From: Cryphonectria parasitica EP155
Taxonomy: Eukaryota; Ascomycota; Sordariomycetes; Diaporthales; Cryphonectriaceae
DNA: 64,000 bases
Direction of reading: 5' to 3'
Assembly (NCBI RefSeq): GCF_011745365.1
Contig: NW_024468915.1
Coordinates: forward strand, 2,644,653 to 2,708,652
Shown here piece after piece: positions 1 through 12,428 of this stretch. Each line of letters starts with the position of its first letter. Positions within the stretch are counted from its first letter, which is position 1. The notes beneath the pieces were generated by a model that worked only from the letters and a program-made list of their open reading frames with translations, searched no databases and was not told where the DNA came from. Position numbers and translations under genes: made by a program.

Positions 1-3000
1 CTGGCGCCCGGATGTGGCTCCTGTACGCGCCATGCGTGGTGGCCGGCAGCCCAGCAACGCGGTCACCAGCCTTGACATTGGTGACGGCGGATCCGACCTT
101 ACTTATGACACCGGAAAACTCGAGACCGAAGTTTTTATGTGGGAGAATGCCCATACAGATGGCGACGTCCTTAAAGTTGATACCGACAGCCTTCATCTCC
201 ACCTCGACGTCATGATCTCCCAGTGGCATGTCGCCCTCCAGCCTTGGGACTTCGGAGAATGTGAGCGTCTGTAACAAGCCTGTCTGCAGGATGTCAAGTT
301 TCCAAGATGGATGCACGTCGCAGGTTGACGATCCTGTCGTCATAGCAACTGTGTTCTCATCGCTGTCTGGCTCCAGTGCAGGATGCAGGACTTGGAATGT
401 TTGGCTATCTGGGACGATGCGCTGGATATAAGCGACACCGCCTCGAATCGCGAACTCACGCTCTGCAGAGCCCTGCTTGGAGACCTTTTCGAGAATTCGG
501 AAAACGAGACGGGTGAGCACGTCTGCAGGTGTGGACGAGTCAATGTCTATCGTGATGAAGCACACCTCTGGTTCTTCCCTATAAATAACTCTTGCCAATC
601 CAGCAATCATGGCTCCAGCAGGATTGAATTTTCTGCAATTCATTGACTCAGCAGCAGAATTCATCTGGCAAGAAGCAGATAGCCAGATGAGGGCTGGATT
701 CGGCTTGCTGGAAGTGTCAGAGGAGCTGGAGGTTTTCCTGATGAGCGACTTGATGAGACGGAGCGTCTCTTCTGACATTTCAGCCAATATGCCTGGGTTG
801 AGGACGCCAGCAGAGACTAGCACAGCATCCTCTGTCTCCAGAAACATGTCATGCCCCTCAGTCCTGCCTGAAAGAATCGAAGACATGATCCTGGATACCT
901 TTGTCTCCTCGTGAAGGATACTGTGAACAGGCTGGTAACAGTTGACGCCATCCGTTGTGGATGCGACTAGAATCAGCGACCAGTCATCCGTATTTTCACT
1001 GAAGTCTGCGTCAACAAGACCAAACCCAGAACTGGACAGAGCCTTTTTCCACTCTAGACAGCTCGACACAAGGGCTGACTTGTCCACAAGGAGGATGAGT
1101 TTGCCGTTGGACTTCATCAGTCTTCGGACGGCTCTCAAGGAGTCATCAGGCGTGGACACCTATATTCGAAACCAATTTCTCATTAGTATCTTGAACTTCT
1201 TCCACCTCTGTGATAGCAAGAGATAACTATTCGCGTACTCACTTTGTGAACGACGACATCATGAGTATTTTCCTCTGATGGACCGTCCCCGATGCTCTCG
1301 ATAGCAAGCGTCTTGTACGAGATATTATGAGCTCTGGGAAAATGAGACCCAAGCTTATCTTCAGCCATCGACAAGATCTCGTCGTTATTTTCTGTGATTG
1401 TATAGGATGCGAACATTGGGGATACGGTTGCCGCTCCCAATGCACTCAGAATCTCGACCGACACGTTCCCTCTGCCGCCATTGATCTCCAAGTACGAAGC
1501 AGCCGGGTCTTGGTGCGCCAAAAGATCAAATAAAATAGACAGTGTTCCAGTCTTTGACTCACGTAACTTCTCTCGGAACGATGGATCAAAGGATGATAGA
1601 AGCGAGACATCGGGCTTCCAGATGACCTTGTGGACTTGCGTCAGTTCGCCACCACCGACCACATCAGCACCATCACCGTCGACCGCCGCCGCCGGAGCAC
1701 CCTCAATTTTGGTGCAAGCGAGCCGATGAATATGCACCACGACATTTCCGTCCTCGTCGACAGCCTCAGCCGAGCCCAGGATGCCGCTCTTGCTAGCTTC
1801 ACTGTCTGTGACCTCAGGAACAATATTCGCAATGCAATTCAACGCCGTTGTCGACAGAGATGGCGGTGCAACGTAAATCTCATCAAACTTGGTCGGCACA
1901 CACAAGTCACGTAGCGCACCAGGCTTGCCATTGGCAGCGGCTGCAAGCATGCATTGCATTAGGCCGTCGATGATAGCTGGCGCCACCAGATAGCGAGATT
2001 TGAGCGCAGAAAGGGTAGGAAGCTGCAGAACAGCATGTATAGCTGAACCTGCGGTATTTTCAGCCGTCACCGCCTGGGTTCTGACGGTCTGGATGACCTG
2101 AAAACTCTCAGTGTAGTTGAACCCGATACGTGAGAAGTGCTTGTACCATTGTCGTCCTGAGGCACCGCTGGTAGCCCACTGTGCATCTTGGTACAAATCG
2201 TGAAGGACCCTGTCGGATACAGGACGCTTGTCCACAGCAGAGATCTGCCCGTAACAGTGAACGTCAGTGTGCTGGTCTGGGTCCTGCTGGCTCTGGTGGA
2301 TGGCTTCAGTGCCTTGGGCTGGTAGTTGCTGACTGCAGATGGTGAAGTCGAACCATTTGGAGTCAGCATGGTCACGCGTCAGTGTTAGAAAGGTGTAGAT
2401 GCCCTCAGAGTTGTTGCCGACGTTCATGACTAGGGCGCTCCGGACTTGAACATTGCGGAGCTGGACAGCTTGCGAGGCGTCATGTGTGTACTGCCTCACC
2501 GCTTCGATTGCCATGGAGATATATCCTGCGGCCGGAAAGACAATGTCATCATGCAGCTTGTGATGTGGCAGCCATTTGGTGTTGGCCAGTGAGAGTAGGT
2601 TGCGCCAGGTGGGCACCATGGGGTTTCCATCCGGGACACGTGAGCCGAGAATCTCATGCCTCCTGAACTGCTTGAATCGGTGGTTTCTTGAGGCTCGAGG
2701 TTCGTACCACATGGATTTGGTCTTGTTCCAGGCGTAGTTAGGCAGGTCGACGATTTGTTTGCCCGTGATGTACGAAATCACCGTCGTTGTTCCACTTCTG
2801 CCTTTGGTGGCGGACTCCACCTTCACTTCCATGCTGTTCACCTTCTCTGTGTCCACAGGGCAGCCCATCATAACCAACGTACCGGCTGTCTTAAGCATGT
2901 CCTCTGCCGAATTTGAACCTCCAATCAGTGTCGGCATGTATCTCGGGACCTCTTCTGGCGCAAGGCTCTTGGTAGCAGACACGGTAGCCAGTATCTGTCT

Positions 3001-5973
3001 CACCGGCCCCTTGAGCGTCGATGACGGCCCGATCTCGATGAAAACCTGCGCTCGCGTCTCATTCGGCTCATCTAACATGGCATTTACTGCCTCGTTAAAG
3101 AGAACGGGACATTCCATGTTGCGCCGCCAGTACTCTCCGGTCTGCACATCGGCTGGCTGAAGTTTCAGGTCCTTGATAGCTGTTGAGAACATGGGACACA
3201 CATTTCGTACGGGAACCGCCTCATCGTCAACGAAGGTGGCGGCCTGCTCGAGCGCCTTCTTGAAAATGATACTATACCCAGACATGTAATTGGGGTTGTG
3301 GTAGGCCTTTGTAACCTTGAGCCGTCTTGCGAAGATCCTTTTGGCCTCCAGTCTCTTCTGCAGTTTGTTCAGCGCCTCAACACCACCAGAAATTGTGGTA
3401 CTTTCTGGGCTGTTGTCACAGGCCACAACAAGGTCTGTATCCGCGAGGTCGTCTAAGTACTTTTGCGCGGCCTCCTTGCCCAGACCGGTGGCAAGCATGC
3501 TCGCGTCTGCCCACAATTTGTCCTCGCTGCTAAGCTCAGTGGTGATGGAGAATCCACGGAAATAGCCTATCATAATGGCCATGCGTTCAGTGATAAGGCC
3601 GGCGGCGTATGCAGCAGGTATTTCTCCCGAGCTGTGGCCCACGACACCAGCTGTAGGGGTAATTCCCCACTGTCTAAGAAGATTGATGATGGCGATCTGT
3701 AAAGCACAGGTGAGGGGCTGGGAGAATCGCGGGTCGTTCACCCGTGTCATCTCTTCTGGCTTGAGGAGCTCTTCTCGTATGGACCAGTCTGGACGGTTGC
3801 ATTCTGGTAGTTGTTCGAGGCACTTATCGAGCCTCAGCATCGTTGCGCCGACTGAGGGAAATTGCTCGATCAGGTGTTTGCCCATCTGCCCCCGTTGGGC
3901 ACCCTGGCCGGTCAAGATGAAGCCGATCCTGGGCGGTGCTGGATATTCCTTCTTGCCAGTTGTCCAGGCCTCCAGCTTCAAAGCTTCAGTAATGGGCTTG
4001 TCTGCGCCAAGAACAGAGAAGCCACGGTAGAAGAGCTTCGAGCGCCTCATACCCAAAGTATAGGCTAGGTCAAGCCTATCAACTGTCGTATTTGGATCCA
4101 TGACATGATCATGGATAACTTGGATATTTTGGTGCAAGGAGTGTATATCATTGGCTGATGAGATCATAAGATATGGACGACAAGCATGCTCTTGATCATC
4201 GTTGACTTGGCCGGCGTTCATGTCTGGGACTTGCTGGGACAGATACTTCCTGGAGTACCGGTATGTGCAGCGGTCTGCTTCCCATGTATTTTTTAGATGG
4301 TCCTTGGCAGACTCAAGGATCGTGTGTGCATTTGCTCCGCCATATCCGAATGCCTGTATACTGACTCTTCTGATTTCCTTCTTGGGGAGAGGTGTGAGTT
4401 CTTGAACCACCTTGATCCTGTTTTGGTAGAAGTCGATAGCGGGATTCAAATTCGTGATGCCGACTGTTGATGGGATCAGGCCCAGGTCTAGAATGAAGGA
4501 CGCCTTGATGATATGGGTCAAGGCGCTCGCTGCCTCGGAATGGCCCAAGTTCGTCTTGGCGGAGCCGATCAAGAGAGGATCATCGGCTGACTTGGACGAT
4601 GCGAAAATGCGTCCGATGGCATCGACCTCAATGGGATCCCCAGTGGGCGTCCCCGTCCCGTGGCATTCAAAATATGCAGTGTCGCCTAAGTTGTGAATCC
4701 CAGCTTTCGTGTAGGCCTGGCGAATATTGGCCATCTGCGCCTCCTTGCTCGGCATCAAGATGCCCGGTGTCCTGCCGTCAAAGTTGGTGGAGACAGCTTT
4801 GATGACAGCACGGATGGGGTCACGGTCTCGGATTGCATCATCCAGACGCTTAAGAAAGACAACGCTGGTGCCGTCAGCGCGCGAAAAGCCATCGGCAGCG
4901 CTATCAAAGGTGTGGCACTTCCCGCTCCGTGAGAGCAGCCGTGGTTTTCTGCCCAGGACCTCCGGGAGCAGCGTCAGATTGCTCGCTCCAACGAAGCAAC
5001 CATCTATGGCCCCTCTGGACAGGTAATTGCAGGCCATGTCAAGGCCAACCATGCCTCCGGAGCAACCCGTGTCGAACGACACACTGGGTCCCGCGAGGTC
5101 ATAGACATGGGAAATGCGGTTGGCATATATGGCCTCGCCTGTCCCGACAGCGTGGTAGTTTTGCTGCACCTCAAGATCTTTGTCCCATAGCCTGCCGTAT
5201 TCTGATGTGATGGATGTCAAAGAATTTGTTAGCTTTAGCTGGGGCATTGAAAAGAAAAACGAATGGTCTTGAAGGAGCTCTCACCTCCCATAGAGAATGC
5301 AACAAAGCATCCCACCTTCCTGCCAGCTACATTCTCCATCGGAATCCCTGCATTTTCCAGGCACTCATCTGCAAGCTCTCGCATTAGTTACTTCCTATTC
5401 TCCGTGGATATCATAACCAGATCCTTCTGTAACCCTCACCTGCCTTGAAGGCGGAATAAATACCAAGGGTTTTTAAAACAACCTAAGTCATTTCTTCGAG
5501 AGGCACGTACAAGATACTTCCAGCAGAAGCCTCTGCTGTGGATCGAGGATCCTTGCTTCAGATGGCGGTAATCCAAAAAAGGCCGAATCGAACCGTGTCA
5601 GATCGATGTAGTCGTTGAAATGACCACCGGCTACAGAGAATGTGCCTTCAAAATCTGGATCTTCATGGGAGAAAGCGTCCCAGTTGAACCGGTCTTTGGG
5701 TGCTTTAGGCTTCCAAGAGCTCTTTCCCTCACAAAGGAAATCCCACAACTTAGAGGGCGATGAGCATTCACCAGGCAACCTGCATGCCATACCCACAATC
5801 GCAATAGGTATATCTTGGACTTTCTGATCCACCAGACGTGGGCATTCTGAAGAGCCTCCATTAGACGAACCCGGACTGTATCCAAAGAAGCTGTTTGGAT
5901 CCAAGTTGGCGCCATCAGCATCACTAGAGTTCTGGCTCGTGAGAAGCTGTGGTACTGTTTCTGCTGGCCCCAT
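1..5973 (-). CDS. Highly reducing polyketide synthase, 3' end cut by window edge
   Basis: Type I HR-PKS; about 1,888 residues are inside the window. My gene model is exons 5973-5511, 5368-5285, 5201-1243 and 1159-1 (continuing left), with introns of 142, 83 and 83 bp all in phase; the ATG at 5973 precedes the KS. Domain order: KS (DTGCSGG with Cys about 229, HGTGT His about 363, NLGH His about 403), AT (GHSSGE, Ser about 706), DH (His about 1063 in HKLHDDIVFP, Asp about 1261 in DGLMQ), a short degenerate methyltransferase region (LEINGGRGN about 1420-1428), then an ER whose GroES-like part (NFKDVAICMG...GDRVAG) reaches the edge. KR and ACP are expected to the left. In the DH motif HxxxGxxxxP the Gly is Asp, so DH activity is less certain. 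With the alkylcitrate enzymes downstream it most likely supplies the acyl chain. Family certain; splice sites inferred by frame and homology. Confidence 0.93.
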
Positions 5974-6989
5974 TTTGAGTGAAAGGGTTGAGGCGAAAAG
6001 GAGAAGAAGAAAAGGCGCCGTGGAATTGAGGTCAGAGTGTGATATGATGAGAACTGTACGACAATGGATGTGTTCAAAGGATAGAGAACATAAGAAAGTT
6101 TCCGTTGACTAGTCAATATAAGTAGTTTTATCTAAGTGTCTCGATCCTAGGCGGCAAAGGACATCCCGCTTGATGAGAGTAAGAGGGACAGGAAATGAAC
6201 TTCAGGAGAGGAGCCAAGGAGGATCGTCCACGGCCGCACTTCATGCTCCTCAGTTAATGAGTTGAATGTGACAATCCCATCTACCTTCAGCAGGAGCCAT
6301 CAATACTTTCAGCTTACAAATTCACCGTCTGCATTTTCATGGCGTGATATTGGTAGTGTAATCTGCATTGAGTATTGTGCATCCTCTGGAGAAAAAATGA
6401 AACGTTCCATGCTCGGCGCCCAGGGTTACAGTGAACCTACTGAACGGATAAAGGCTATTAGATTCTTTGTACGCATACATCTGATGATGTTCTATTTCCA
6501 AAATCAAGCACTGTGTGGGACACTCCTTTTCTTGATAAGTAATGTGCCTTCTAACGTCGGTTGAGAGATTTCGCAAGATGTGCTCGGACGTGTGCCTAGG
6601 CGGGGGCTGTCCATCCATATTCAAGAACCTGATGTCATGGAGATAGCAACAATCAAGGGTCTCTGGAACCTGAGCGGTACATTCAAGTACCACGACCTTT
6701 TGGAGAGTGAAGATCGTATTACTTAGACTTGCCGATAACGCCGGTGCAGTGGCCAGCCCCATTTTGAGCAACTCGCTTCTCATTTAGGTGTAACTATCAA
6801 TCCTTGGTATTTTACGAGATGTCATAAGATATCTCGGTGCGAGCTCATTTTCCTTCTTTTAGTAAGTCTTCTGTGCGGGCTCTTCTACCCCCACTCACCC
6901 CATGTTCGCGGAAGGAATTACCTATCTTAAGTATTCATCCTCGACAATCAGGAACAAGTCATTTTCCTTTGGGCGAACTAATTTAGATC
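5974..6989. promoter_or_regulatory. Divergent intergenic region between PKS and membrane-protein gene
   Basis: One kilobase between the PKS start (leftward) and the membrane-protein start (rightward), so it should hold both promoters. I did not identify a convincing regulator site. It contains the weak 148-codon minus-strand frame listed separately. Confidence 0.5.
6337..6783 (-). CDS. Doubtful hypothetical protein, 148 aa
   Basis: An intronless frame from an ATG at 6783 inside the PKS/membrane-protein intergenic region. I recognise no domain, signal peptide or membrane segment in it; it has several His and Cys residues. It would be transcribed in the same direction as the PKS, starting about 0.8 kb upstream of the PKS start. 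It could equally be chance open frame in promoter DNA. No function is proposed. Confidence 0.2.
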   Translation of the reverse strand: MRSELLKMGLATAPALSASLSNTIFTLQKVVVLECTAQVPETLDCCYLHDIRFLNMDGQPPPRHTSEHILRNLSTDVRRHITYQEKECPTQCLILEIEHHQMYAYKESNSLYPFSRFTVTLGAEHGTFHFFSRGCTILNADYTTNITP

Positions 6990-7831
6990 ATGAATTCCTC
7001 AGTTCTCGCATATTCATTCAGCGATGCGCTCGGCGTCCACACCATGGATGGACTGCAGGCCATTTTCGGTAGATACAGCCCAGAGCTGGAGCTGCTTTTT
7101 CGCATCGCCATCTTCACACCTTTCATACCCAAGTCGATGAAGCACCTCAAGCCCAAGACGAACAAAGCGAAGAATTTCCCATACATTCCCATGCTTGTCC
7201 ACCTGGTCACAGGCCCTCTTCAGTTCATCCGTTACTACGCCAAGTACGTGACAACTCGCACATATCCGTTGCCAGACGAAGTAGATTTCGTTCTGATGTC
7301 GCTTTTTCTCCTCTCATCCGCGCTGCTGCAAATCTCACGGTCCAAGGCAAACTCTACCATTATCAAGACAACATTTCAGACAACAGTCATCCAACAAGGA
7401 GTGCCATTCTTTCTGGGCTATCACTGGAACGATGCCAATCTCTTCCGGCTCAGCGTGCAACTTCTGAACTGGTTCTCGTGGTTCCGCATCACACACCGTG
7501 TCCTCCCACGCGTCGTCCCACATCGATTCAAAGGACTGGGGAAATATGTGGTTTGTTACGAAGCAACCCTCGTCTTGTCTAGTTGTGTTGCTATGTGGGA
7601 AGTGGGTTATCCTGGCGGCGTTGGGGCGTTCCTGGGGATATTGACCGTACTCTTGTCCCTTGAGCGGACACTTACTAGAAATATTGCTAGGTGAGTGTAT
7701 CAGGTCAAGTCCAGATTGTCTTTTATGTACTAACACCATGAAGCATGCAGGAGAGGCATATGTTGCGGCGGCTACTCGTTAACTTGGGCTTGGTTGATTT
7801 CGAAATCCTGCGCCCTCACAAGTCGGAGTAG
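6990..7831 (+). CDS. Unidentified polytopic membrane protein of the cluster
   Basis: Starts at ATG 6990 and is open for 234 codons. Hydrophobic stretches lie near residues 35-48, 66-83, 98-116, 190-205 and 210-224, suggesting several membrane spans; basic residues dominate the loops. A likely 3' intron starts at GTGAGT (7691). With acceptor AG at 7754-7755 the protein ends with a charged tail and stop at 7829-7831; with acceptor AG at 7749-7750 it ends at 7844 in another frame; unspliced it stops at 7694. The C-terminus is therefore uncertain. I do not recognise the family. It lies between the PKS and the citrate-synthase-like gene, so co-regulation with the cluster is plausible, but its role (transport, enzyme or chaperone) cannot be read from sequence. 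Confidence 0.65.
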
Positions 7832-9007
7832 TTTTTGCATCTGAAATTTTCTCCGAGAATGTGCACGGCAGAGATGGATGTCTTACAGTTGGCTGTAGAT
7901 GGGGCCTGTTCTCTCATTTCTTGCCGAATCGTTATAGTTTGAAATTCCGATATTCAGAGAAATTTGTCTATCTGTGTTACTAAAGGATCATCGAATCAAA
8001 CTCCTTTTTTCCGTTAGTCTCTCCAACACATGATGTGGCGTCTCAATGAGCTGATTCTTCTACGTATCCATGTGTACAATGATTTAGATGGTATTCTTGA
8101 GGTTACATGGCTGCAACATAAATATACGAAGAGTAATTAAGATTCAGACGCAATCGGTTGCTGCTCCCAAATCGGATATCTGGGCTTATCTGTGAATAAG
8201 GAATTTTGTTTTTCCCACTACCGTTTCAATTTGACACAGTACTTAATTTGGCATAAAGTTTATGAATCCTGATTTCAACTAGCAAGTTATTCATTCATCG
8301 CTAGCTATATGGATCCTCACAAACTTGCTAGTTACGGGCACGACAGGATCCCTGTTTTGGAGGTCAAATAAAGTTCGTAGATCTATCCACACGTTGTAAA
8401 GTTTATAGATCCTTCTTTCAGGTGACATATCATTCTTCACTATTGGCCGACCGATACAATGAGAAATCCACACATCAGCGAATGGACCGTGAATAGGGTT
8501 TCGGATATAATACTTGTCCCGTGATCACATGTACGGTAAAACTTACAGGGCCTTGATTCAAGACACGGTTCGTTCTTAGCCACCTGTACTGTATCCCACC
8601 GAATTCAGTAACCTCAGGTGTCGATGGCAGACCGCTTTCATATGCAATTGGTTAACCGAGTTATCTTAAAGTTTGGCTGCAATTTATTCTCATACAACAC
8701 CGAATCATTGCCATTGACGTGCTTCCTGTTTTGGAAGTCAAGTGTCTCGTGGAACGGGATTCCTAATTGAGTGGACCTCGGCAGTGAAAGCAATTCCTTG
8801 ATGCGAAATATACATGGCAGAAGATGCATTCTGCGTGATGAGAGGCCGTTAGGCACACACAATAGTGCCTTCACATCGATTCCAGACCTTTGATCCTCTG
8901 TTTCCTTGCTACTCATGCTCGCGCAACACCTCATCGTCAGTTCATCTTGTGAATTCTGCGCTCTCATCATACAAACAGGTACCCTATACGACTATTGAGT
9001 TGTCAAT
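7832..9007. other. Intergenic, no gene seen
   Basis: About 1.2 kb holding the 3' end of the membrane-protein gene and the promoter of the citrate-synthase-like gene. Only short unrelated frames occur. I see no RNA gene or clear repeat. Confidence 0.5.
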
Positions 9008-10844
9008 ATGGGTTCATCAGGTGGTTCTGTTCAACAGGAAGCACATTTCGAAGTGGCCTCAGGGCCTAGCGATACGCTCACAATAACTGACAACCGAACT
9101 GGTCAAACTTATTGTCTTCCCATCGAACATAATGCAATACGTGCCACAGATTTCAAGGCCATCAAATGTCCGGTTAAGGACAGAAACCCGGCCAACCAAT
9201 ATGAGAATGGAATTCGTCTCTTTGATCCGGGATTTCAGAACACGGCCTGTAGTGAGTGTTTCTCTTATTGATCCAAGGCTTGAGAACTTTTCTCCGGCCC
9301 AGATAATTGACCCAGGACATTGCAGTGCAATCTCAGATTACCTATGTCGACGGCGAGGCTGGAGAGATTTACTACCGCGGCATTCCTGTTCCAGAATTAT
9401 ATCGCTCTGGACGACCTTTCGAACACGTTGCTTTCCTTCTTATCTTTGGTCATCTACCAACGAATGAAGAAGCTGCTGCGCTCAACACGTCCATCGCCGG
9501 AACGCCACCCCTACCGCAGAACATCTTATCCATGATCAAGCAGCTGCCGTGAGTGACAAAAAAGAAAAGATCGTTCTTTGAAATCTTGCAGAAATTTCAG
9601 TGTTTCAATACTAATTACTTGTATTCATCATGCAGACTCGATGCCCACCCCGCCACATGTATAGCTTCTATCGTCGCCGCCTATGCAGCATCTCGACCAG
9701 AGAAAATCCCTGCCCATTGTGGCAAGAACATTTACAAAGGGAATTTGGCAGTGTGTGATGCTGAGATCCCCCAATTCCTGGGGACATACGCCATGATTGC
9801 AACAGCAATATTCTGCCATCTCAGACAAGAAGAGTGGCAACCTCCCAAGCTGGAATACTCATACACCGAGAACGTGCTTCATATGCTCCGGTTTATTGAC
9901 ACGGAGACTGGTCGGCCCAATCCAAGAGTGGTCAGCATTCTCAGCAGACAATGGATTCTATGTGCAAACCTGGAGCTTACTAACTCGACGGCCGCATTCC
10001 TACATGCTGCGTCGACGTTGTGCGATCCATGGTCCTGTTCCGCTTCCTCGAACTTGTCAGGTACAGGAATTCTACACGGTGGCGCCATGGAGGTGGCGTA
10101 CAAGCAGCTGGAAACTATTGGGGATGTTTCTGGCGTTCCCAGGCTCATTGAGCAGGTAAAGCAGGGCAAGCAACGGCTTTTTGGTTATGGCCACAGGATG
10201 TACAAGGTTTGTGTTGCCACGCAACTCCAACTTAACTCAAGATTAGGCCATCGGCGATGCCGAAAAAAAATGCTGAAAAACCGACAGGTCACCGATCCAA
10301 GAGCCGCCTTCGTCCGCGAGCTCATTGCAGAGGCGACGAGTGATCCCGAGAAGTTGAAAGCGGACAAAATTCTCCAGGTCGCCCTAGAGATCGAGAAAAT
10401 CGCCGCAGAAGATGAATACTTCATCTCTCGCAACCTCTGTGCCAATGTTGATCTGTTCCTAACATTCGTCTATAAAGCAATGTAAGTGAAGATCTTCCTT
10501 TCAGTTCAAGTCCTCTTCCAATCCCGGAAACATCATTGTTCCTATGCTGAAACTTATGGGAATAGTGGCATCCCAGCCAACTATGTCCTTCCCATGTGCC
10601 TCCTCGGTCGCACTCCAGGGATGGTTGCGCACTGGCGCGAGTCTATGAGTGAGTCTTCCCCACCGTGATCTTTTCCAATAACAAAAAGATCACTGTGCAA
10701 TTACGAAAACGCTAATAGTGTAATTATTCAGGTGATCCGAAGCCGCGCATGTGGCGTCCACTTCAGCTATATGTTGGTAAACTGCCGAACCGAACTGAGG
10801 AAAATAGTCAGGGCCCGAAGGACGTGCTTGATGACAAGTCCTAG
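9008..10844 (+). CDS. Citrate-synthase-like enzyme, probable alkylcitrate synthase
   Basis: Six exons: 9008-9251, 9326-9548, 9636-10206, 10288-10481, 10566-10648, 10732-10844; five introns of 74-87 bp, all in phase, give 475 residues, normal for citrate synthase. Diagnostic pieces: ITYVDGEAGEIYYRGIPVPEL near the N-terminus, GILHGGAMEVA (catalytic His), GYGHRMYK (second His), CANVDLF (catalytic Asp position) and the C-terminal GIPANYVLPMCLLGRTPG. No obvious mitochondrial targeting peptide, unlike primary-metabolism citrate synthase. At the oxaloacetate-binding site, where canonical enzymes read HADHE, this one reads CANLE. Known homologues in HR-PKS clusters condense a polyketide acyl thioester with oxaloacetate; that role is inferred here from the PKS and PrpD-like neighbours. 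2-methylcitrate synthase is the alternative. Confidence 0.9.
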
Positions 10845-12428
10845 ATGCGTACTACAATGAGGACACAACTCAGGTACAGCGTTTGTGCTTGGATCTTCAA
10901 TATTCTGGTTTTCGTCTCATCAAATCAACCATCTCTTTCTCGTAGTGTAGTTAAACATTCACACCTTTTCTGAACCTCTGTTTAGCAACTCAACTTGTTT
11001 CGTAGTATCTGACCATCTGATACACATTTCTGTTACATGATTTTAATATTGGTTGGATTCTGGAAGTCGCAATCGCGAACCGATTTGGAGGGTATTCAGA
11101 AATCAATTTCACTGGGTATAGAGACCCTCCTCTTCCTGGAGTCCTTTGGATTAAACAGACCCTTTCCCAAGTGACTACTTCATTATCTTCCTGGTCCACT
11201 TCTAGTCCCCTGCATAAGGCGTGGAAGCGCTGAGGATGAGGTCAATTCACTTGATAACAAAGATCCTTGGCAATAGAAATTGCTGATTGTCTAACTTAGA
11301 CGAGAAGGAGCGATTTAGCTTTGAGACCACAAATTCGGAACCAGCTTATGCATATGACAAGACGTTGTCCACAGGGAGAGCTAGTCAGTTTAAGCCGCAA
11401 GCCCCCACACGGCAAATTCCGTTCCCCGGATTGCTCCGGGATTGCTTGGTTGACTGTGGAGCTTCGGGGGAACTGCGGATGTTGGAGAGTAGGTATGAGC
11501 AGGGATTGCAGTACTACGGTACGCAAAAGTCTTTTTGATGTCAATGTGGGGGGTTGGAGACAATAAGCACTGGTGGGTCGCGCAGATATCTAGCAAATGC
11601 TCAACCTCTGTCGATGTAAATATATGGATCTTTTGGATCTACTCCGTACTTTTCTTCTTAGAACCCCTGTTTCAGCCCGGGTTTCCTGTGTCATGATACT
11701 GTAAAAGGCTTGGTAAGATGCCTTTATAAGGAAGGTGACAATGCACACCAAACGATAATACGGAATACTGTAAAAAGCAAAGTGCATATACACATTATTG
11801 TGTGATGAACTCTGATAGTGCATGGAATCAAGAAAATAGACAAAACTCTCAAGAATTTACATTATTCAGGCTTAGGTAATAATATTGTCAGAGCCAAGTA
11901 CAGGTGGTTGCCACTATCTTGGCCTGTATTTCCTACATGTAAATACTCCGACCATACGTGGTACTGTGACTTCGTGTCGTTTTCTGCACTGTGGTTTTTA
12001 CAAGTCATTGATAGTCCGATATATGGCCGTTGAATTTCATTCTGGAATGGTCCTGCCAGTGGGTCTACTTCCCAACCTTGTGTCATTCGACATGAAAGTC
12101 TAAAAGCCCCTGAAAACGTGTCAAGTGGTCAGATTCTATAGCGAAGGCCTGGCTTATACAGAACACGGTTGATACGTATGAATTTAGTGTGACATCACGC
12201 CGAGCTCGGACATCTTAGGGACACAGCAACTTTTGCTTGAGAGTTCCTTCAAGTTGAGAGGTGTTCATGACTGCAGGCTGCCTATAAAATGTTTGAGCCA
12301 GAAATCAGCCTGTGAGAGATGATGACACGGCAACTATACGAAGTGTAGATCACCTCTTCGAATTACTAGTCCTAAACTGCTTTGAACACCTTTGTGCCTC
12401 AAAAGCTCCTCAATTGATCCCAATCAAT
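10845..12428. other. Intergenic, no gene seen
   Basis: A 1.6 kb gap between two cluster genes transcribed in the same direction. Only short frames on both strands without recognisable domains. The distal part must contain the dioxygenase promoter. Confidence 0.5.

Noticed and set aside
1183..5247. A single 1,354-codon minus frame starting at 5247 as the whole PKS
   Set aside because: It starts inside intron 2 and runs into an intron at its 3' end; upstream exons carry the KS N-terminus, and the frame continues after 1159 to the window edge.
7335..7739. 134-codon frame antisense to the membrane-protein gene
   Set aside because: No domain; the plus-strand frame has clear membrane segments and cluster context.
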